Positions 33,506 to 42,543 of a stretch of DNA of 64,000 bases are shown in pieces. The notes beneath the pieces were generated by a model. That model did no database searches. It was not told the origin of the DNA and was given only the letters and a program-made list of their open reading frames with translations. How positions within the stretch are numbered: position 1 is the stretch's first letter; every line of letters starts with the position of its first letter. Origin of the DNA: Hyphomicrobiales bacterium (GTDB taxonomy: Bacteria > Pseudomonadota > Alphaproteobacteria > Rhizobiales > Beijerinckiaceae); the NCBI GenBank assembly GCA_027483895.1, contig JAIXTP010000011.1, forward strand, positions 62,001 through 126,000. The letters run 5' to 3'. Made by a program: the position numbers and the translations under genes.

Positions 33506-35386
33506 TCACGCGGTCACATCGATGGAGAAGGGTCCCGCGGACTCGTCGCGGGCAGCGACGACGGGCGTCGCATAGGGCCGCTGCGGCGAGCGGCGGCCGT
33601 CCTCCTGATTTCGGCTGTCGACATCGAAGCCGGACAATTCGAATCCCTGCCGGCCGAGTGCGTCGCGCAGGCCGGCCTCGCCGGACTGGAGCGTCTCCTC
33701 GGCGGCCTCATTGGTCGCGCGCATGCTGACGCGGACCTTCTGACCGTCCAAGGCCAAGCGGATCACCACCTGGCCGAGCTGCGGCGGATAAAGGGTCACC
33801 CGCGCTTCGTCGCGCCCCTGACGGATCGCGGACAGGATCTGACGCTCGACCGCGCGGCTGCGCAGATCGGCCATCAGCATCTCCGCCGCGCGGTTCATGA
33901 CCGGAGCCGAGGACGCGGGCGCATCCACGGCATGAGGCGCATGGTCCTGCGAGGCGGTGCGCGCCGAAGGCACGGGCGGAAGCGGTTCTGCGGGGCGCGG
34001 CGCCGCCGTCTGCGGCACGACGATCTCGGACGAGAAGGCGGAACGGATTTCGGTACGCGGGCCCGCGGCCGCTTCGGCCTCCGGCTGCGGCGCCGCGACG
34101 TTCGGAAGCGACGCTTCGGCAGCATCCTCGCCCGTCTTCATCCCGGCCTCGCGCAGGGGCGCGAAGGGGTCCGATCCCGGCACGGGTGCGGGTGCCGGTG
34201 CGGGCGAAGCGGCGGGCGCTTCGGCGCGTATATCGGCGAGGTCGGGGGCCGTCGAACCGGATGCGGGAAGCGCGGCTGCATCGACGCGGCGACGTTCGGC
34301 GCGCGCGGGACGCTCCTGCGGAACGGCGGCGGGGGCGGCGGCGACGGCGGCGGCGCTCGTCGTTTCGGCCGCATCATCGGCGGCATCGTCAGCCCGGACG
34401 ATTTCGGCACGCTCGACGGCGCGGGCGGGGGCTGCGGCGGCAGTGTCGGACGCCGTCGCCTTGTCGGCGGCGGTCGCGACCGGACCGGCGGCCTGCTCGT
34501 TCTTCACGGAAGCGGCGACGGCGGAAGCGGAAGACGTCATGACGGCGGGCGCATCGACCGGCGCGGCGGCGACGGGCGCATCATCGGCCCGGTCGCGCGG
34601 GACGCGCGGAAGGCCCGGGACGGCGGGGGCGGCGGGCTGCGGGACGGAAGGCTCGGTTTCGGCAGGAGCGGACACCGCGGCGGCGACGTCGGGTCGGTCG
34701 ACGGATGCCGGAGCGGAGGCCGTCCGGACCTTCGGAGCCGGGACGGACGCAGGCTCGACCGACGGATCGGCGGCATAGGCGGAAAGCTCGGCCTGCGGCG
34801 CGGCTGCCTCGGCGGCGCGACCGTCGCTTTGCGCGAAAACGGCGCTCTCGGCGAGGCGGCGGGGCGCCGGCGGGCCGATGAAGGCTTCAGGGTCGACGGC
34901 CTCGGTCGATACGGGCACGTCGTCGGTCGCGACGGCTTCGTCGGAAGCGATCGCCTCCGGAACGGATTGAATCAATGCGAAGACTTCGGGCGCGACGGCG
35001 GCGACGTCTTCGGGCGAGGTTTCGTCGGACGCGAGCGACATCATGTCCGCGGCACCTTCGCCCTCGTCTTCGTCGGTCATGTCGTCGACGACGGAATCGG
35101 CGGAGACGGTTTGCGGCGGCACGGCGTTGACGCCGGTTTCCGCAAGGCGGCCCGCCGCGAGAAGGGCGGCGAGAACCCCTTCGATCTCGCTGTCGGGAAC
35201 GTCGTTCTCGGTCTTGGCCGGAGCGATGTCGCCCTCGGCCGCGGCTTCGCCGACGGGCAGCGCGGCGCCGACGAGCGCGAGCAGATCGAACGACGCATCT
35301 CCCGACGCCGGCACGACGCCGGCGGCATCGCCGATTTCGGCGATCCCGCGGGATACGGTTCTCTGCACTGCTGCCGATTCAACCAC
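33506..35386 (-). CDS. fliK: Hook-length control protein FliK
   Basis: FliK is an exported ruler and substrate switch. It is 626 aa. The first 520 or so residues are Ala/Pro/Glu-rich and low in complexity. The C-terminal Flg_hook domain (ILSAIRQGRDEARVTLYPPQ, LGQVVIRLALDGQKVRVSMR, LRDALGRQGFELSGFDVDS) is conserved and touches FlhB. The start is GTG at 35386 with GGACGGAG upstream. A sigma-54 element at 35424 suggests a separate promoter for fliKLMNOPQR-flhB. Confidence 0.92.
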   Translation of the reverse strand: MVESAAVQRTVSRGIAEIGDAAGVVPASGDASFDLLALVGAALPVGEAAAEGDIAPAKTENDVPDSEIEGVLAALLAAGRLAETGVNAVPPQTVSADSVVDDMTDEDEGEGAADMMSLASDETSPEDVAAVAPEVFALIQSVPEAIASDEAVATDDVPVSTEAVDPEAFIGPPAPRRLAESAVFAQSDGRAAEAAAPQAELSAYAADPSVEPASVPAPKVRTASAPASVDRPDVAAAVSAPAETEPSVPQPAAPAVPGLPRVPRDRADDAPVAAAPVDAPAVMTSSASAVAASVKNEQAAGPVATAADKATASDTAAAAPARAVERAEIVRADDAADDAAETTSAAAVAAAPAAVPQERPARAERRRVDAAALPASGSTAPDLADIRAEAPAASPAPAPAPVPGSDPFAPLREAGMKTGEDAAEASLPNVAAPQPEAEAAAGPRTEIRSAFSSEIVVPQTAAPRPAEPLPPVPSARTASQDHAPHAVDAPASSAPVMNRAAEMLMADLRSRAVERQILSAIRQGRDEARVTLYPPQLGQVVIRLALDGQKVRVSMRATNEAAEETLQSGEAGLRDALGRQGFELSGFDVDSRNQEDGRRSPQRPYATPVVAARDESAGPFSIDVTA

Positions 35387-35423
35387 GACGTACTCCGTCC
35401 GCGCTTACGATCGGCCTGATTCG

Positions 35424-35439
35424 AGCAATGTTCATGCCG
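35424..35439 (-). promoter_or_regulatory. Sigma-54 promoter of fliK operon
   Basis: The minus strand reads CGGCATG-AACA-TTGCT, matching TGGCACG-N4-TTGCW with two changes in the -24 half. It overlaps the 3' end of fliJ and lies about 38 bp upstream of the fliK GTG. Confidence 0.72.
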
Positions 35440-35851
35440 GCCCCCTGCGGGGCGAGGGCATCAAGGCATCGCGGATCGCTTCGCGCTCGGCACGCTCGAG
35501 GCGGCGGGCCTGCCGCTCCTCTTCCTCGAGCTTCTCGATCTGTTTCTTCCGCTCGGCCAGCATGGCCGCGATGCGGACCCGTTCGTTTTCGAGCACGTCG
35601 CGGCGCGCGCTGTCGACTTGCCGACGCTCATGGAGGCGGCCGACGATGTCGTTGACGCCGCGCACTTCGGTCATGCTGAGGGCCGGAAGCCGGAGATGCT
35701 CGCGATAGCCGGTCTGCAGCAGCACGACCTGTTCGAGGCGCTGGTCGATGCGCGCGATTTCCTCGGCGAGACGCGCGGCCTCGCGGCGGATTTCGTTCAG
35801 CTTGATGGTTCGGCTGAGCGAATAGAGGCGGATGAGGCGGGCGCGGCTCAC
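35432..35851 (-). CDS. fliJ: Flagellar export chaperone FliJ
   Basis: FliJ is a small coiled-coil protein that works with the FliI ATPase. The product from the GTG at 35851 (overlapping the fliI stop as GTGA) is 139 aa: SRARLIRLYSLSRTIKLNEI, then long charged helices (EEIARIDQRLEQVVLLQTGY, ERKKQIEKLEEEERQARRLE). Position and coiled-coil nature support FliJ; sequence conservation in this family is weak. Its end carries the fliK promoter. Confidence 0.85.
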   Translation of the reverse strand: MSRARLIRLYSLSRTIKLNEIRREAARLAEEIARIDQRLEQVVLLQTGYREHLRLPALSMTEVRGVNDIVGRLHERRQVDSARRDVLENERVRIAAMLAERKKQIEKLEEEERQARRLERAEREAIRDALMPSPRRGPA

Positions 35852-37173
35852 GGCAACACCTGCTGGAGCCGGGCCTCGCTCTCGACGAGGCCGCTGCGCT
35901 CGTCGACGCCCTGGGTGATGAAGCCGAGCAGCTGCGGATAGACTTGGAAGGCGAGGTCGAGTTCCGGATCCTGCCCCTGCTGGTAGCCGCCGAGCAGCAT
36001 GAGGTCGCGGTTCTGCTCCCACAGGCTCATGAAACGGCGGAATTTGCGGGCGCGGGCGGAATGGGCCGGCGAAACGCAGTCGCCCATCGTACGGCTGATC
36101 GAGGCGCCGAGATCGATGGCGGGGTAGATGCCCTGCTCCGCCTGCTTGCGCGCGAGCACGATATGCCCGTCGAGAATGGCGCGGGCGGCGTCGACGATCG
36201 GGTCGTTGGTCGTGTCGTCGCCGTCGGCGAGCACGGTGTAGATGGCGGTGATGCTGCCGCCGGTGTCGCCGTCGAGGCCCGCGCGTTCCAACAGGCTGCC
36301 GATGAGCGAGATGACGGAGGGCGGATAGCCCTTGGTCGTCGGATGCTCGCCGAGTGCGAGGCCCAGTTCGCGCTGCGCATGCGCGACGCGGGTGAGCGAG
36401 TCGATCATCAGCAGCACGTTCTTGCCGCGCGACCGGAAATATTCGGCATAGGCCGTGGCGCGATGAACGCCGCGGATGCGCAGAACCGGCGAATGATCGG
36501 CCGGCACCGCCACCACGATCGTGTGGGCGAAGGACGGCGAGTGCGACAGCTCTTCGACGAAGCCCGAAACTTCGCGCCCGCGCTCGCCGATGAGGCCGAT
36601 GACGACCACGTCGGCGGAGGTGAAGCGCGCGATGGTGGACAGCAGCGACGACTTTCCGACGCCGGAGCCCGCGATGATGCCGACGCGCTGGCCGATGCCG
36701 ACGGTGAGCAGCGCGTTGATCGCGCGCACGCCGGTGTCGAGCGGCGTCTTCACCGGGCGGCGGCGGAGCGGATTGACGCGTTCGCCGCGCAGCGGCCACA
36801 CGTCCGCGAGCTGCGGGGCGGCGTGGTCGTCGAGCGCGTTGCCCGCACCGTCGAAGACGCGGCCGAGCAGCCCGTCGCCCGCCGGCACCACGTCGATGCG
36901 GCGCACGGTTTCGACGCGCGCGCCGGCGACGAGATTGGCGCTGCCGCCGGTCAGCACGAGAACGGTGTAGTCGTCGAGGAAGCCGATCACCTCGGCCTGC
37001 GCCCAGGCCCCGCCCTCGCATTCGATGCGGCACTCGTTGCCGACCGGGGCCGGGAAGGCGCTGGCATGGACGATCTGCCCGTCGAAGCGCTTCACGCGGC
37101 CGACCGCATGCACGGCACGGCCGGCACGGACGCGATCGAGGCTGCGGTCGAGAACGGCGGAAAGATCGAACAT
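35848..37173 (-). CDS. fliI: Flagellum-specific export ATPase FliI
   Basis: FliI is the hexameric ATPase of the flagellar export apparatus. The 441-aa protein has Walker A GSGVGKSSLL near residue 168 and the F1-beta-like blocks VVIGLIGERGREVSGFVEEL, VLLMIDSLTRVAHAQRELGL and GSITAIYTVLADGDD. It starts 2 bp after the fliH stop and overlaps fliJ. Confidence 0.97.
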   Translation of the reverse strand: MFDLSAVLDRSLDRVRAGRAVHAVGRVKRFDGQIVHASAFPAPVGNECRIECEGGAWAQAEVIGFLDDYTVLVLTGGSANLVAGARVETVRRIDVVPAGDGLLGRVFDGAGNALDDHAAPQLADVWPLRGERVNPLRRRPVKTPLDTGVRAINALLTVGIGQRVGIIAGSGVGKSSLLSTIARFTSADVVVIGLIGERGREVSGFVEELSHSPSFAHTIVVAVPADHSPVLRIRGVHRATAYAEYFRSRGKNVLLMIDSLTRVAHAQRELGLALGEHPTTKGYPPSVISLIGSLLERAGLDGDTGGSITAIYTVLADGDDTTNDPIVDAARAILDGHIVLARKQAEQGIYPAIDLGASISRTMGDCVSPAHSARARKFRRFMSLWEQNRDLMLLGGYQQGQDPELDLAFQVYPQLLGFITQGVDERSGLVESEARLQQVLP

Positions 37174-37175
37174 GG

Positions 37176-37958
37176 TCAGTCCTGCGCCCCTTCGATCCGC
37201 GGCGCATCCTCGTATTCGAGGTCGCGGGAGAGGAGGCGATAGGCGCCGGCGGGGAGATCGTCGTCCTCGACCACCTTGATGCCGGCGAAGACGTCGTCGC
37301 CCTTCAGCGCGTCGGCGAGCAGCGCCGCGTCGCGCGGGTTGAGGGCGAGGGAGAATTCCGAGCTTGCGCCCGTGAAAAGGTCGGCGGAGCGCTTGATGCG
37401 GTCGAGATAGGCCTGCGGCATCTCCGCGAGCATGGTGCCCGCGAGATCCTGCGCGATGCGGCGGACATGGCGCGCGACGACGACCGCATTGCGTTCGGCC
37501 GCTTCGGTGGCGGCCTCGACGAGGCCCGCTTCCAAGCGGCGGAGCGCGGCGAGCGCGTCCTTCAATTCATGCTGCGCGGCGGCCAGACCTTCCTGATAGC
37601 CGCGCGCGCGGCCTTCTTCGCGGGCCGCTTCGATCGCCTGAATGATCTCGTCGGGCGAGGGGCCGCCGTCCTGCGGGCCGGGCGGCGGAGGCGGCGGCGG
37701 CGGCGCTTCTTCTTCCGGCTGTTCCGGGGCGGCGGGTTCGGCGGCGAAGGAGGGCTCGTCGGCCGTCTCGACCGACGCTTCGACGACGATCTCCGTGCCG
37801 TTCGAATCGATCTTCCGGAATTTCGCGGGGGACCAGGGAACGAAGGTCGTGTCCGGCTGACGCGAAAAGGTCTCGCTCTCCTTGAAGGCGCGGTCGCGCT
37901 TCAGGAGAGCGGCGATCTCGCCGAGCTGGAGACGGCGTTCGTCCGGTTGCTCAGACAT
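37176..37958 (-). CDS. fliH: Flagellar assembly protein FliH
   Basis: FliH regulates FliI and resembles the peripheral stalk of F-type ATPases. The product from the ATG at 37958 is 260 aa. It has a Pro-run linker (residues near 85-95, PPPPPPPPG), then helical IIQAIEAAREEGRARGYQEG, LAAAQHELKDALAALRRLEA and a globular C-terminus. The start overlaps fliG by 8 nt. Identity rests on position and helical pattern, plus the FliH-type EEGRARGYQEG. Confidence 0.9.
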   Translation of the reverse strand: MSEQPDERRLQLGEIAALLKRDRAFKESETFSRQPDTTFVPWSPAKFRKIDSNGTEIVVEASVETADEPSFAAEPAAPEQPEEEAPPPPPPPPGPQDGGPSPDEIIQAIEAAREEGRARGYQEGLAAAQHELKDALAALRRLEAGLVEAATEAAERNAVVVARHVRRIAQDLAGTMLAEMPQAYLDRIKRSADLFTGASSEFSLALNPRDAALLADALKGDDVFAGIKVVEDDDLPAGAYRLLSRDLEYEDAPRIEGAQD

Positions 37959-38997
37959 AGTCGTCGCCGCGGCCCGCCAGGACCATCGTGCCCGCATCCG
38001 ACAGGCGGCGTGCGGTGGCGATGATCGCCTTCTGGGCTTCCTGGACCTCGGTCACGCGCATCGGGCCCTTCGCTTCCATCTCGTCGATGATGGAGGCGGC
38101 GGCGCGCTGCGACATACAGCCGAGAATCTTGTCGCGCAGGCGTTCGTCGGCGCCCTTGAGGGCGACCGCGAGCTGTTCGGGCTCGACGTTCCGCATGAGG
38201 ACGCCGAGGCTCTTGTCGTCCACCATGATGAGGTTCTCGAAGACGAACATGCTCTCCTGAATGCTCTGCATCAGGTTCTTGTCGAGCTTCTGCAGCGACT
38301 TCATGATCCGCTGCTCGGTCGCCGTCTGCGTGAAGTTCATGATCTTCGCCGCGGCCTTGATGCCGCCGACCTTCGAGGCGCGCAGCGACGTGTTGGCCTG
38401 GAACTGCAGCTGCATGACGCGTTCGAGCTGCTCGATCGCTTCGGGCTGGACCGAATCGAGCGTGGCGACGCGCTGGATGACCTCGTGCTGGAGATCGTCC
38501 GGCAGGAGGACGAGCACGTCGGCCGCCACCGCATAGTCGAGATGGGCGATGATGATGCCGATGATCTGCGGGTGTTCGCCCTCGATCATCTCGGCGATCG
38601 AACGCGCGTCCATCCATTGCAGAATGTCGATGCCCTTCGCGCTCGACGACGGCGTGATGCGGGTCAGGATGCTGCCCGCCTTGTCGTCGCCCAGCGCCTT
38701 GACGAGCACGCGACGGATATAGGCGTCCGCGCCGAGGCCGATCGAGGTCTGCGCCTTGATGATCGAGAGGAACTCGTCGAGCACCAGATTGACGGTCTTC
38801 TGATCGACGTCGGCCACGGAATACATGGCGCTGCCGAGCTGCTGAACCTCCCGCGGGGAGAGGTTCTTCAGGATTTCCGCCGCCTCGTCCTCACCGAGGA
38901 GGAGCATCAGGATCGCGCATTTCTGCGTGCCCGAGAGGAGATGGAGAGCGTTCTCCTGCTCCTGATCGATGACGGTTTCGAGTGCTTGTTCGGCCAT
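37951..38997 (-). CDS. fliG: Flagellar rotor protein FliG
   Basis: FliG is the torque-generating rotor protein. The 348-aa protein has the N-terminal FliF-binding domain (KCAILMLLLGEDEAAEILKN, LSPREVQQLGSAMYSV), the middle domain with EHPQ (IAEMIEGEHPQIIGIIIAHL) and the C-terminal domain that meets MotA (FVFENLIMVDDKSLGVLMRN, DKILGCMSQRAAASIIDEME). It overlaps fliH. Confidence 0.97.
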   Translation of the reverse strand: MAEQALETVIDQEQENALHLLSGTQKCAILMLLLGEDEAAEILKNLSPREVQQLGSAMYSVADVDQKTVNLVLDEFLSIIKAQTSIGLGADAYIRRVLVKALGDDKAGSILTRITPSSSAKGIDILQWMDARSIAEMIEGEHPQIIGIIIAHLDYAVAADVLVLLPDDLQHEVIQRVATLDSVQPEAIEQLERVMQLQFQANTSLRASKVGGIKAAAKIMNFTQTATEQRIMKSLQKLDKNLMQSIQESMFVFENLIMVDDKSLGVLMRNVEPEQLAVALKGADERLRDKILGCMSQRAAASIIDEMEAKGPMRVTEVQEAQKAIIATARRLSDAGTMVLAGRGDDYV

Positions 38998-39012
38998 GAC
39001 GCGGGACTTTCC

Positions 39013-40725
39013 TCAGGCCAGATCACGCTGAATGAGAGACTTCAAGACCGCAGTGACGCGATTGGCATCTTCACCGACCAGCATGCGGATCAACGTGACC
39101 TTATCGTCATAAGTATTGGCGGTGTCGAGAAGCTCGGCCGAAATGCCGGACTTCTTCGGCTTGAGGCGTGCCTTGATGTCATCGAGCGTCTCGCCCTCGC
39201 GTACTTCGATCGTCTCGCCTTCACCCGTTATGGGCTGGTCGGAGAAGGACGTTACTTCGGAGTTGGTCAACAGACGGTTGAGGAACGGACGAAGCGCACC
39301 CAGAACGATCACGGCCAGAACGAGGACCACGAGGATCTGCTTCACCGCATCTTCGAGCCAGGGCGCGTCGTACCAGGAGCGGGTGGCCACGGGCACTTCG
39401 TCGGCGAAGGTCTTCGAGATCACGGCCACCTTGTCGCCCCGGGCCGAGTCGAAGCCGACGGCTTCCTGCAGGAGCTCGGTGAGATGCTTGCGCTCGTCTT
39501 CGGACAGGGGCTTTTCGACCATCTGGCCGTCGGCACCGGCGACCTTGGGCGAGCGGAGCAGCACCGCGACCGACAGGCGCTTCACCTCGCCCAGCGCGGG
39601 CTTCGTGGAGCGGACCTCGCGGCTCACCTCGAAATTGCGGAGCGAGGTGCTGGAGCGGCTGCGGGGACCTTCGGCCTGCGCCGCGGCCTGCTGATTCGCG
39701 GGCGGATTCGGGGTCGCCTGAACCGGCGGCGGGGGCTGGTTGGACGTGGCGCCGGGGACGCCGCGGGCCTTGCCGTCCGACGATTCCTGGACGCTTTCCT
39801 GCTCGCTGCGGACCACCTGCTGCTGGGGATCGTAGAATTCGCGCGTCTGTTCGGTGCGCGTGAAGTCGAGCTCGACGTTCACTTCGGTGTTCACGTTGCC
39901 GAGGCCGACGACCGGCGTCAGCAGGTTCATCACGCGTTCGCGCAGGATCCGCTCGAAGCGGAGCTTGTGCTCGAGCTGCTGGGCCGTGAGGCCGAGCTCG
40001 GTGTCGCGCTGCGGCTGGGTGAGCAGCGTACCGAACTGGTCGACGACGGTGACGTTGGCGACCGGCAGGAAGGGCACGCTCGAGCTGACGAGGTGCACGA
40101 TGGACTGAACCTGGCCGTTCGACAGCGCGCGGCCGGGAGAGAGCTTGAGGAACACGGACGCCGTCGGCGGGGCCTGATCGCGCACGAAGGCGGAGCGCTC
40201 CGGAACGGCGAGATGGACCCGCGCGCCCTCGACGTCGCGGATCTCCATGATGGAACGGGCGAGTTCGGATTCCTGCGCCTGCTTGAGCTTGGCCTGCTCG
40301 ACCGACCGGCTGGTGCCCATCGGGAGCTGGGTGAGGAGTTCGTAGCCGGTGACGCTGGCCTTGGGCAGACCCGCGGCGGCGAGCAGCATCTTGGCGCGAT
40401 GGAAGTCCGCGCGCGGCACGCTGACCTGACCGGTGGCGGCGTCGAGCTGGGCCTTGATGCCCTGATCATTGAGCTGCTGCAGGACCTGCGCCTTGTCCTC
40501 CTCGCCGAGCCGCGGGAAGAGCGTGACCATGGCGGGTTCGCGCATCAGAAGGATCAGGACGAGGCCGAGGGCCACGACCAGCGAAACGACGATCATCGGT
40601 GCCGCACGCTGGATCGCGGGCTGCCGGATGAAGGACTGGAAGGACGAGAAGGCCTGCATCGCACGGCCGCCGACGGGGCCGAGCCCTCCCGAGCGGTTCA
40701 TGGTCATCACTTCGGTATCGGCCAT
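39013..40725 (-). CDS. fliF: MS-ring protein FliF
   Basis: FliF forms the MS ring in the inner membrane and is the platform for assembly. The 570-aa protein has two membrane helices (APMIVVSLVVALGLVLILLM near residue 44 and QILVVLVLAVIVLGALRPFL near 450) with the periplasmic RBM domains between (NDQGIKAQLDAATGQVSVPR, VEGARVHLAVPERSAF) and a C-terminal FliG-binding tail. The ATG at 40725 is preceded by CCGGAG; the preceding GTG codon is the alternative. Confidence 0.97.
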   Translation of the reverse strand: MADTEVMTMNRSGGLGPVGGRAMQAFSSFQSFIRQPAIQRAAPMIVVSLVVALGLVLILLMREPAMVTLFPRLGEEDKAQVLQQLNDQGIKAQLDAATGQVSVPRADFHRAKMLLAAAGLPKASVTGYELLTQLPMGTSRSVEQAKLKQAQESELARSIMEIRDVEGARVHLAVPERSAFVRDQAPPTASVFLKLSPGRALSNGQVQSIVHLVSSSVPFLPVANVTVVDQFGTLLTQPQRDTELGLTAQQLEHKLRFERILRERVMNLLTPVVGLGNVNTEVNVELDFTRTEQTREFYDPQQQVVRSEQESVQESSDGKARGVPGATSNQPPPPVQATPNPPANQQAAAQAEGPRSRSSTSLRNFEVSREVRSTKPALGEVKRLSVAVLLRSPKVAGADGQMVEKPLSEDERKHLTELLQEAVGFDSARGDKVAVISKTFADEVPVATRSWYDAPWLEDAVKQILVVLVLAVIVLGALRPFLNRLLTNSEVTSFSDQPITGEGETIEVREGETLDDIKARLKPKKSGISAELLDTANTYDDKVTLIRMLVGEDANRVTAVLKSLIQRDLA

Positions 40726-40763
40726 CACGAGAACTCCGGGATCTCACCAAAATCGATGCGGTC

Positions 40764-41066
40764 TCAGACCGGCATCGACACGATGTCCTTGTACGCACTG
40801 AGAAGTTTGTTGCGGATCTGCATGGTCGCCTCGAAGGCGATCGACGCCTTCTCGCGGGCCAGCATGACCTTGGTCACGTCGACCTCCTCGCCGGCTTCGA
40901 AGGCCTGCGTGATGCGGGAGGACTCGTTCTGAAGCTTCGCGACCTCCTGGACGGCCTGCGTCATCTTGGTCGAGAAGTCGGCGCCGCCCTGGGACTGGGT
41001 CCCGAGCTTGCCGGCGGCGCGGGAGAGGATTTCGCCGGAGAGGCCGGCAGGAGCGATGGTCATCAT
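40764..41066 (-). CDS. fliE: MS-ring/rod junction protein FliE
   Basis: FliE connects the MS ring to the rod. The product is 100 aa from the ATG at 41066, chosen because AGGAG lies 8 nt upstream. The C-terminal helix (VTKVMLAREKASIAFEATMQ, IRNKLLSAYKDIVSMPV) is the family signature. A longer frame to 41096 touches the fleT stop and is unlikely to be the real start. First structural gene after fleT. Confidence 0.95.
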   Translation of the reverse strand: MMTIAPAGLSGEILSRAAGKLGTQSQGGADFSTKMTQAVQEVAKLQNESSRITQAFEAGEEVDVTKVMLAREKASIAFEATMQIRNKLLSAYKDIVSMPV

Positions 41067-41095
41067 CGGGGAAACTCCTCGTCGATTTTCCGACA

Positions 41096-42274
41096 TCAGA
41101 CCGCGACGGCCTGCAGGCGGCGCTCGGGCTCGACGCGCGGCGTCGGCACGGACCGGAGCAGTTCGAGCGGGTCGATCATCAGATGGTCGGCTTCGATGCG
41201 ACGGCCGCCCGACAGGACGAGGGCGCGCTGCATGACGTTTTCGAGTTCGCGGACATTGCCCGGCCAGTCATAGGCTTCGATCTTCTCGATCGCGGCCTCG
41301 GTCATCTCGGGCAGGTTCGGGAAACCGCCGACATGCTTGGCGAGCAGCGCGATGGCGATCGGCAGGATGTCGCCGGGGCGGTCGGAGAGCGACTGCGTGG
41401 CGAGCGGGAACACGTTGAGGCGGTAATAGAGGTCTTCGCGGAAGCGACCGGCCTTCACCTCGTCCATCATGTAGCGGTTCGAGGTGGCGATGACGCGGAC
41501 GTCGACGGGGACGGGCTTCGAGCCGCCGAGCGGGGTGACTTCCTTCTCCTGCAGGACGCGGAGGAACTTGGCCTGCAGGTGGAGCGCCATTTCCGACACT
41601 TCGTCGAGCAGCAGCGTGCCGCCGTCGGCCGCACGGAAGATGCCCTTGTTCGGCTGATGCGCGCCGGTGAAGGCCCCGCGCTCGTAACCGAAGAGGACGG
41701 CTTCCAGCATGGAATCCGGAACCGCGGCGCAATTGACCGCGATGAAGGGCTCGCGCTTGCGCTCGGAAGCATTGTGCAGGAAGCGGGAGATCACCTCCTT
41801 GCCGGTGCCCGTGGGGCCGACCAGCATGACGGTGACGTCGCTCTGCGCCACCCGGCGGGCGAGACGGAGAAGATTGAGGGTCTGCGGATCGCCCGCCGCG
41901 GCGCCCTGCTCCTCGTCGAGGAAGCGGGCGACGACCTCGGCGGCGAAGCGCCAGCCGTCGACGGAGGGGCACACCTTCAGGACGGAGCCGTTGAACTCGC
42001 CCTTCACCGCGAATTCTTCGCCGGCATCGTCGAGCACGGCGATCTTCTCGGCCTTCAGCGTCCGGCACCAGGTCGCGAAACCGGTCCCGTCCTTGGCGAG
42101 CTGCTTGGCCGCCGCATGCGACAGAAGAAGGCCGCAGCGGGTCCAGCCGTCGGTCTTCAGGCCGCCGAGAGACTTCATATCCACGATGCGGGTCTCGTAA
42201 CCACGCATATGGAGGTGGGTGATCCACGCCTCGCGATCCGCCAGGCCGTCAGTCAGACACAACACCACGTTCAT
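41096..42274 (-). CDS. fleT: FleT-type sigma-54 activator without DNA-binding domain
   Basis: This 392-aa protein has an N-terminal domain with no clear receiver Asp pocket, then an AAA+ sigma-54 interaction domain. It has Walker A GPTGTGKE (153-160), GAFTGA (200-205), Walker B GTLLLDEVSEM and a C-terminal R-finger region (YDWPGNVRELENVMQRALVL). It stops soon after, with no Fis-type helix-turn-helix. In R. sphaeroides FleT likewise lacks a DNA-binding domain and works with FleQ. It heads fleT-fliEFGHIJ, as there, with a sigma-54 promoter. The ATG at 42274 has GGGAGAAG upstream. Confidence 0.87.
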   Translation of the reverse strand: MNVVLCLTDGLADREAWITHLHMRGYETRIVDMKSLGGLKTDGWTRCGLLLSHAAAKQLAKDGTGFATWCRTLKAEKIAVLDDAGEEFAVKGEFNGSVLKVCPSVDGWRFAAEVVARFLDEEQGAAAGDPQTLNLLRLARRVAQSDVTVMLVGPTGTGKEVISRFLHNASERKREPFIAVNCAAVPDSMLEAVLFGYERGAFTGAHQPNKGIFRAADGGTLLLDEVSEMALHLQAKFLRVLQEKEVTPLGGSKPVPVDVRVIATSNRYMMDEVKAGRFREDLYYRLNVFPLATQSLSDRPGDILPIAIALLAKHVGGFPNLPEMTEAAIEKIEAYDWPGNVRELENVMQRALVLSGGRRIEADHLMIDPLELLRSVPTPRVEPERRLQAVAV

Positions 42275-42311
42275 TCGACTTCTCCCGTCCGATACGGTTC
42301 GGGAGGACGAA

Positions 42312-42327
42312 CGCAACGACCGTGCCG
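42312..42327 (-). promoter_or_regulatory. Sigma-54 promoter of fleT-fliEFGHIJ
   Basis: The minus strand reads CGGCACG-GTCG-TTGCG. It lies 38 bp upstream of the fleT ATG, with transcription start near 42300. Confidence 0.85.
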
Positions 42328-42489
42328 GCCGGGGCGGACGGGATGTCGACGAGGGCCGATCGCCGCATCCAAATTATTGAAATCATTTTGTTTTATCCCA
42401 TTCCCCCGTCGGTCGCTCGTGACCCGGAATGGTGAAAGATTCGAAAATTGACGAATTGGTAACTCTTACGGGCAACAGAAAACTTACTC

Positions 42490-42504
42490 TACCTAGGGTA
42501 GGTA
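42490..42504. promoter_or_regulatory. Palindrome upstream of fleQ, possible operator
   Basis: TACCTA-GGG-TAGGTA is a perfect 6-bp inverted repeat with 3-bp spacer, 40 bp before the fleQ start. It lies in an unusually AT-rich stretch (about 42370-42540). No sigma-54 element is visible for fleQ itself. This could be an operator or part of an ordinary promoter region; the binding protein is unknown. Confidence 0.45.
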
Positions 42505-42543
42505 CTTGAGCGGGGCGGTTCGGCGAGTCAAAATTTTGACACG

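Noticed and set aside
33506..35386. Long Ala/Pro-rich low-complexity region in fliK
   Set aside because: FliK proteins are commonly disordered and variable in their first part; the conserved C-terminal domain is intact.
37882..40932. Open frame of about 1016 codons on the plus strand antisense to fliH-fliG-fliF-fliE
   Set aside because: Same codon-bias artefact: rich in His, Arg, Asp and Glu, no domain, and it covers four well-supported genes.
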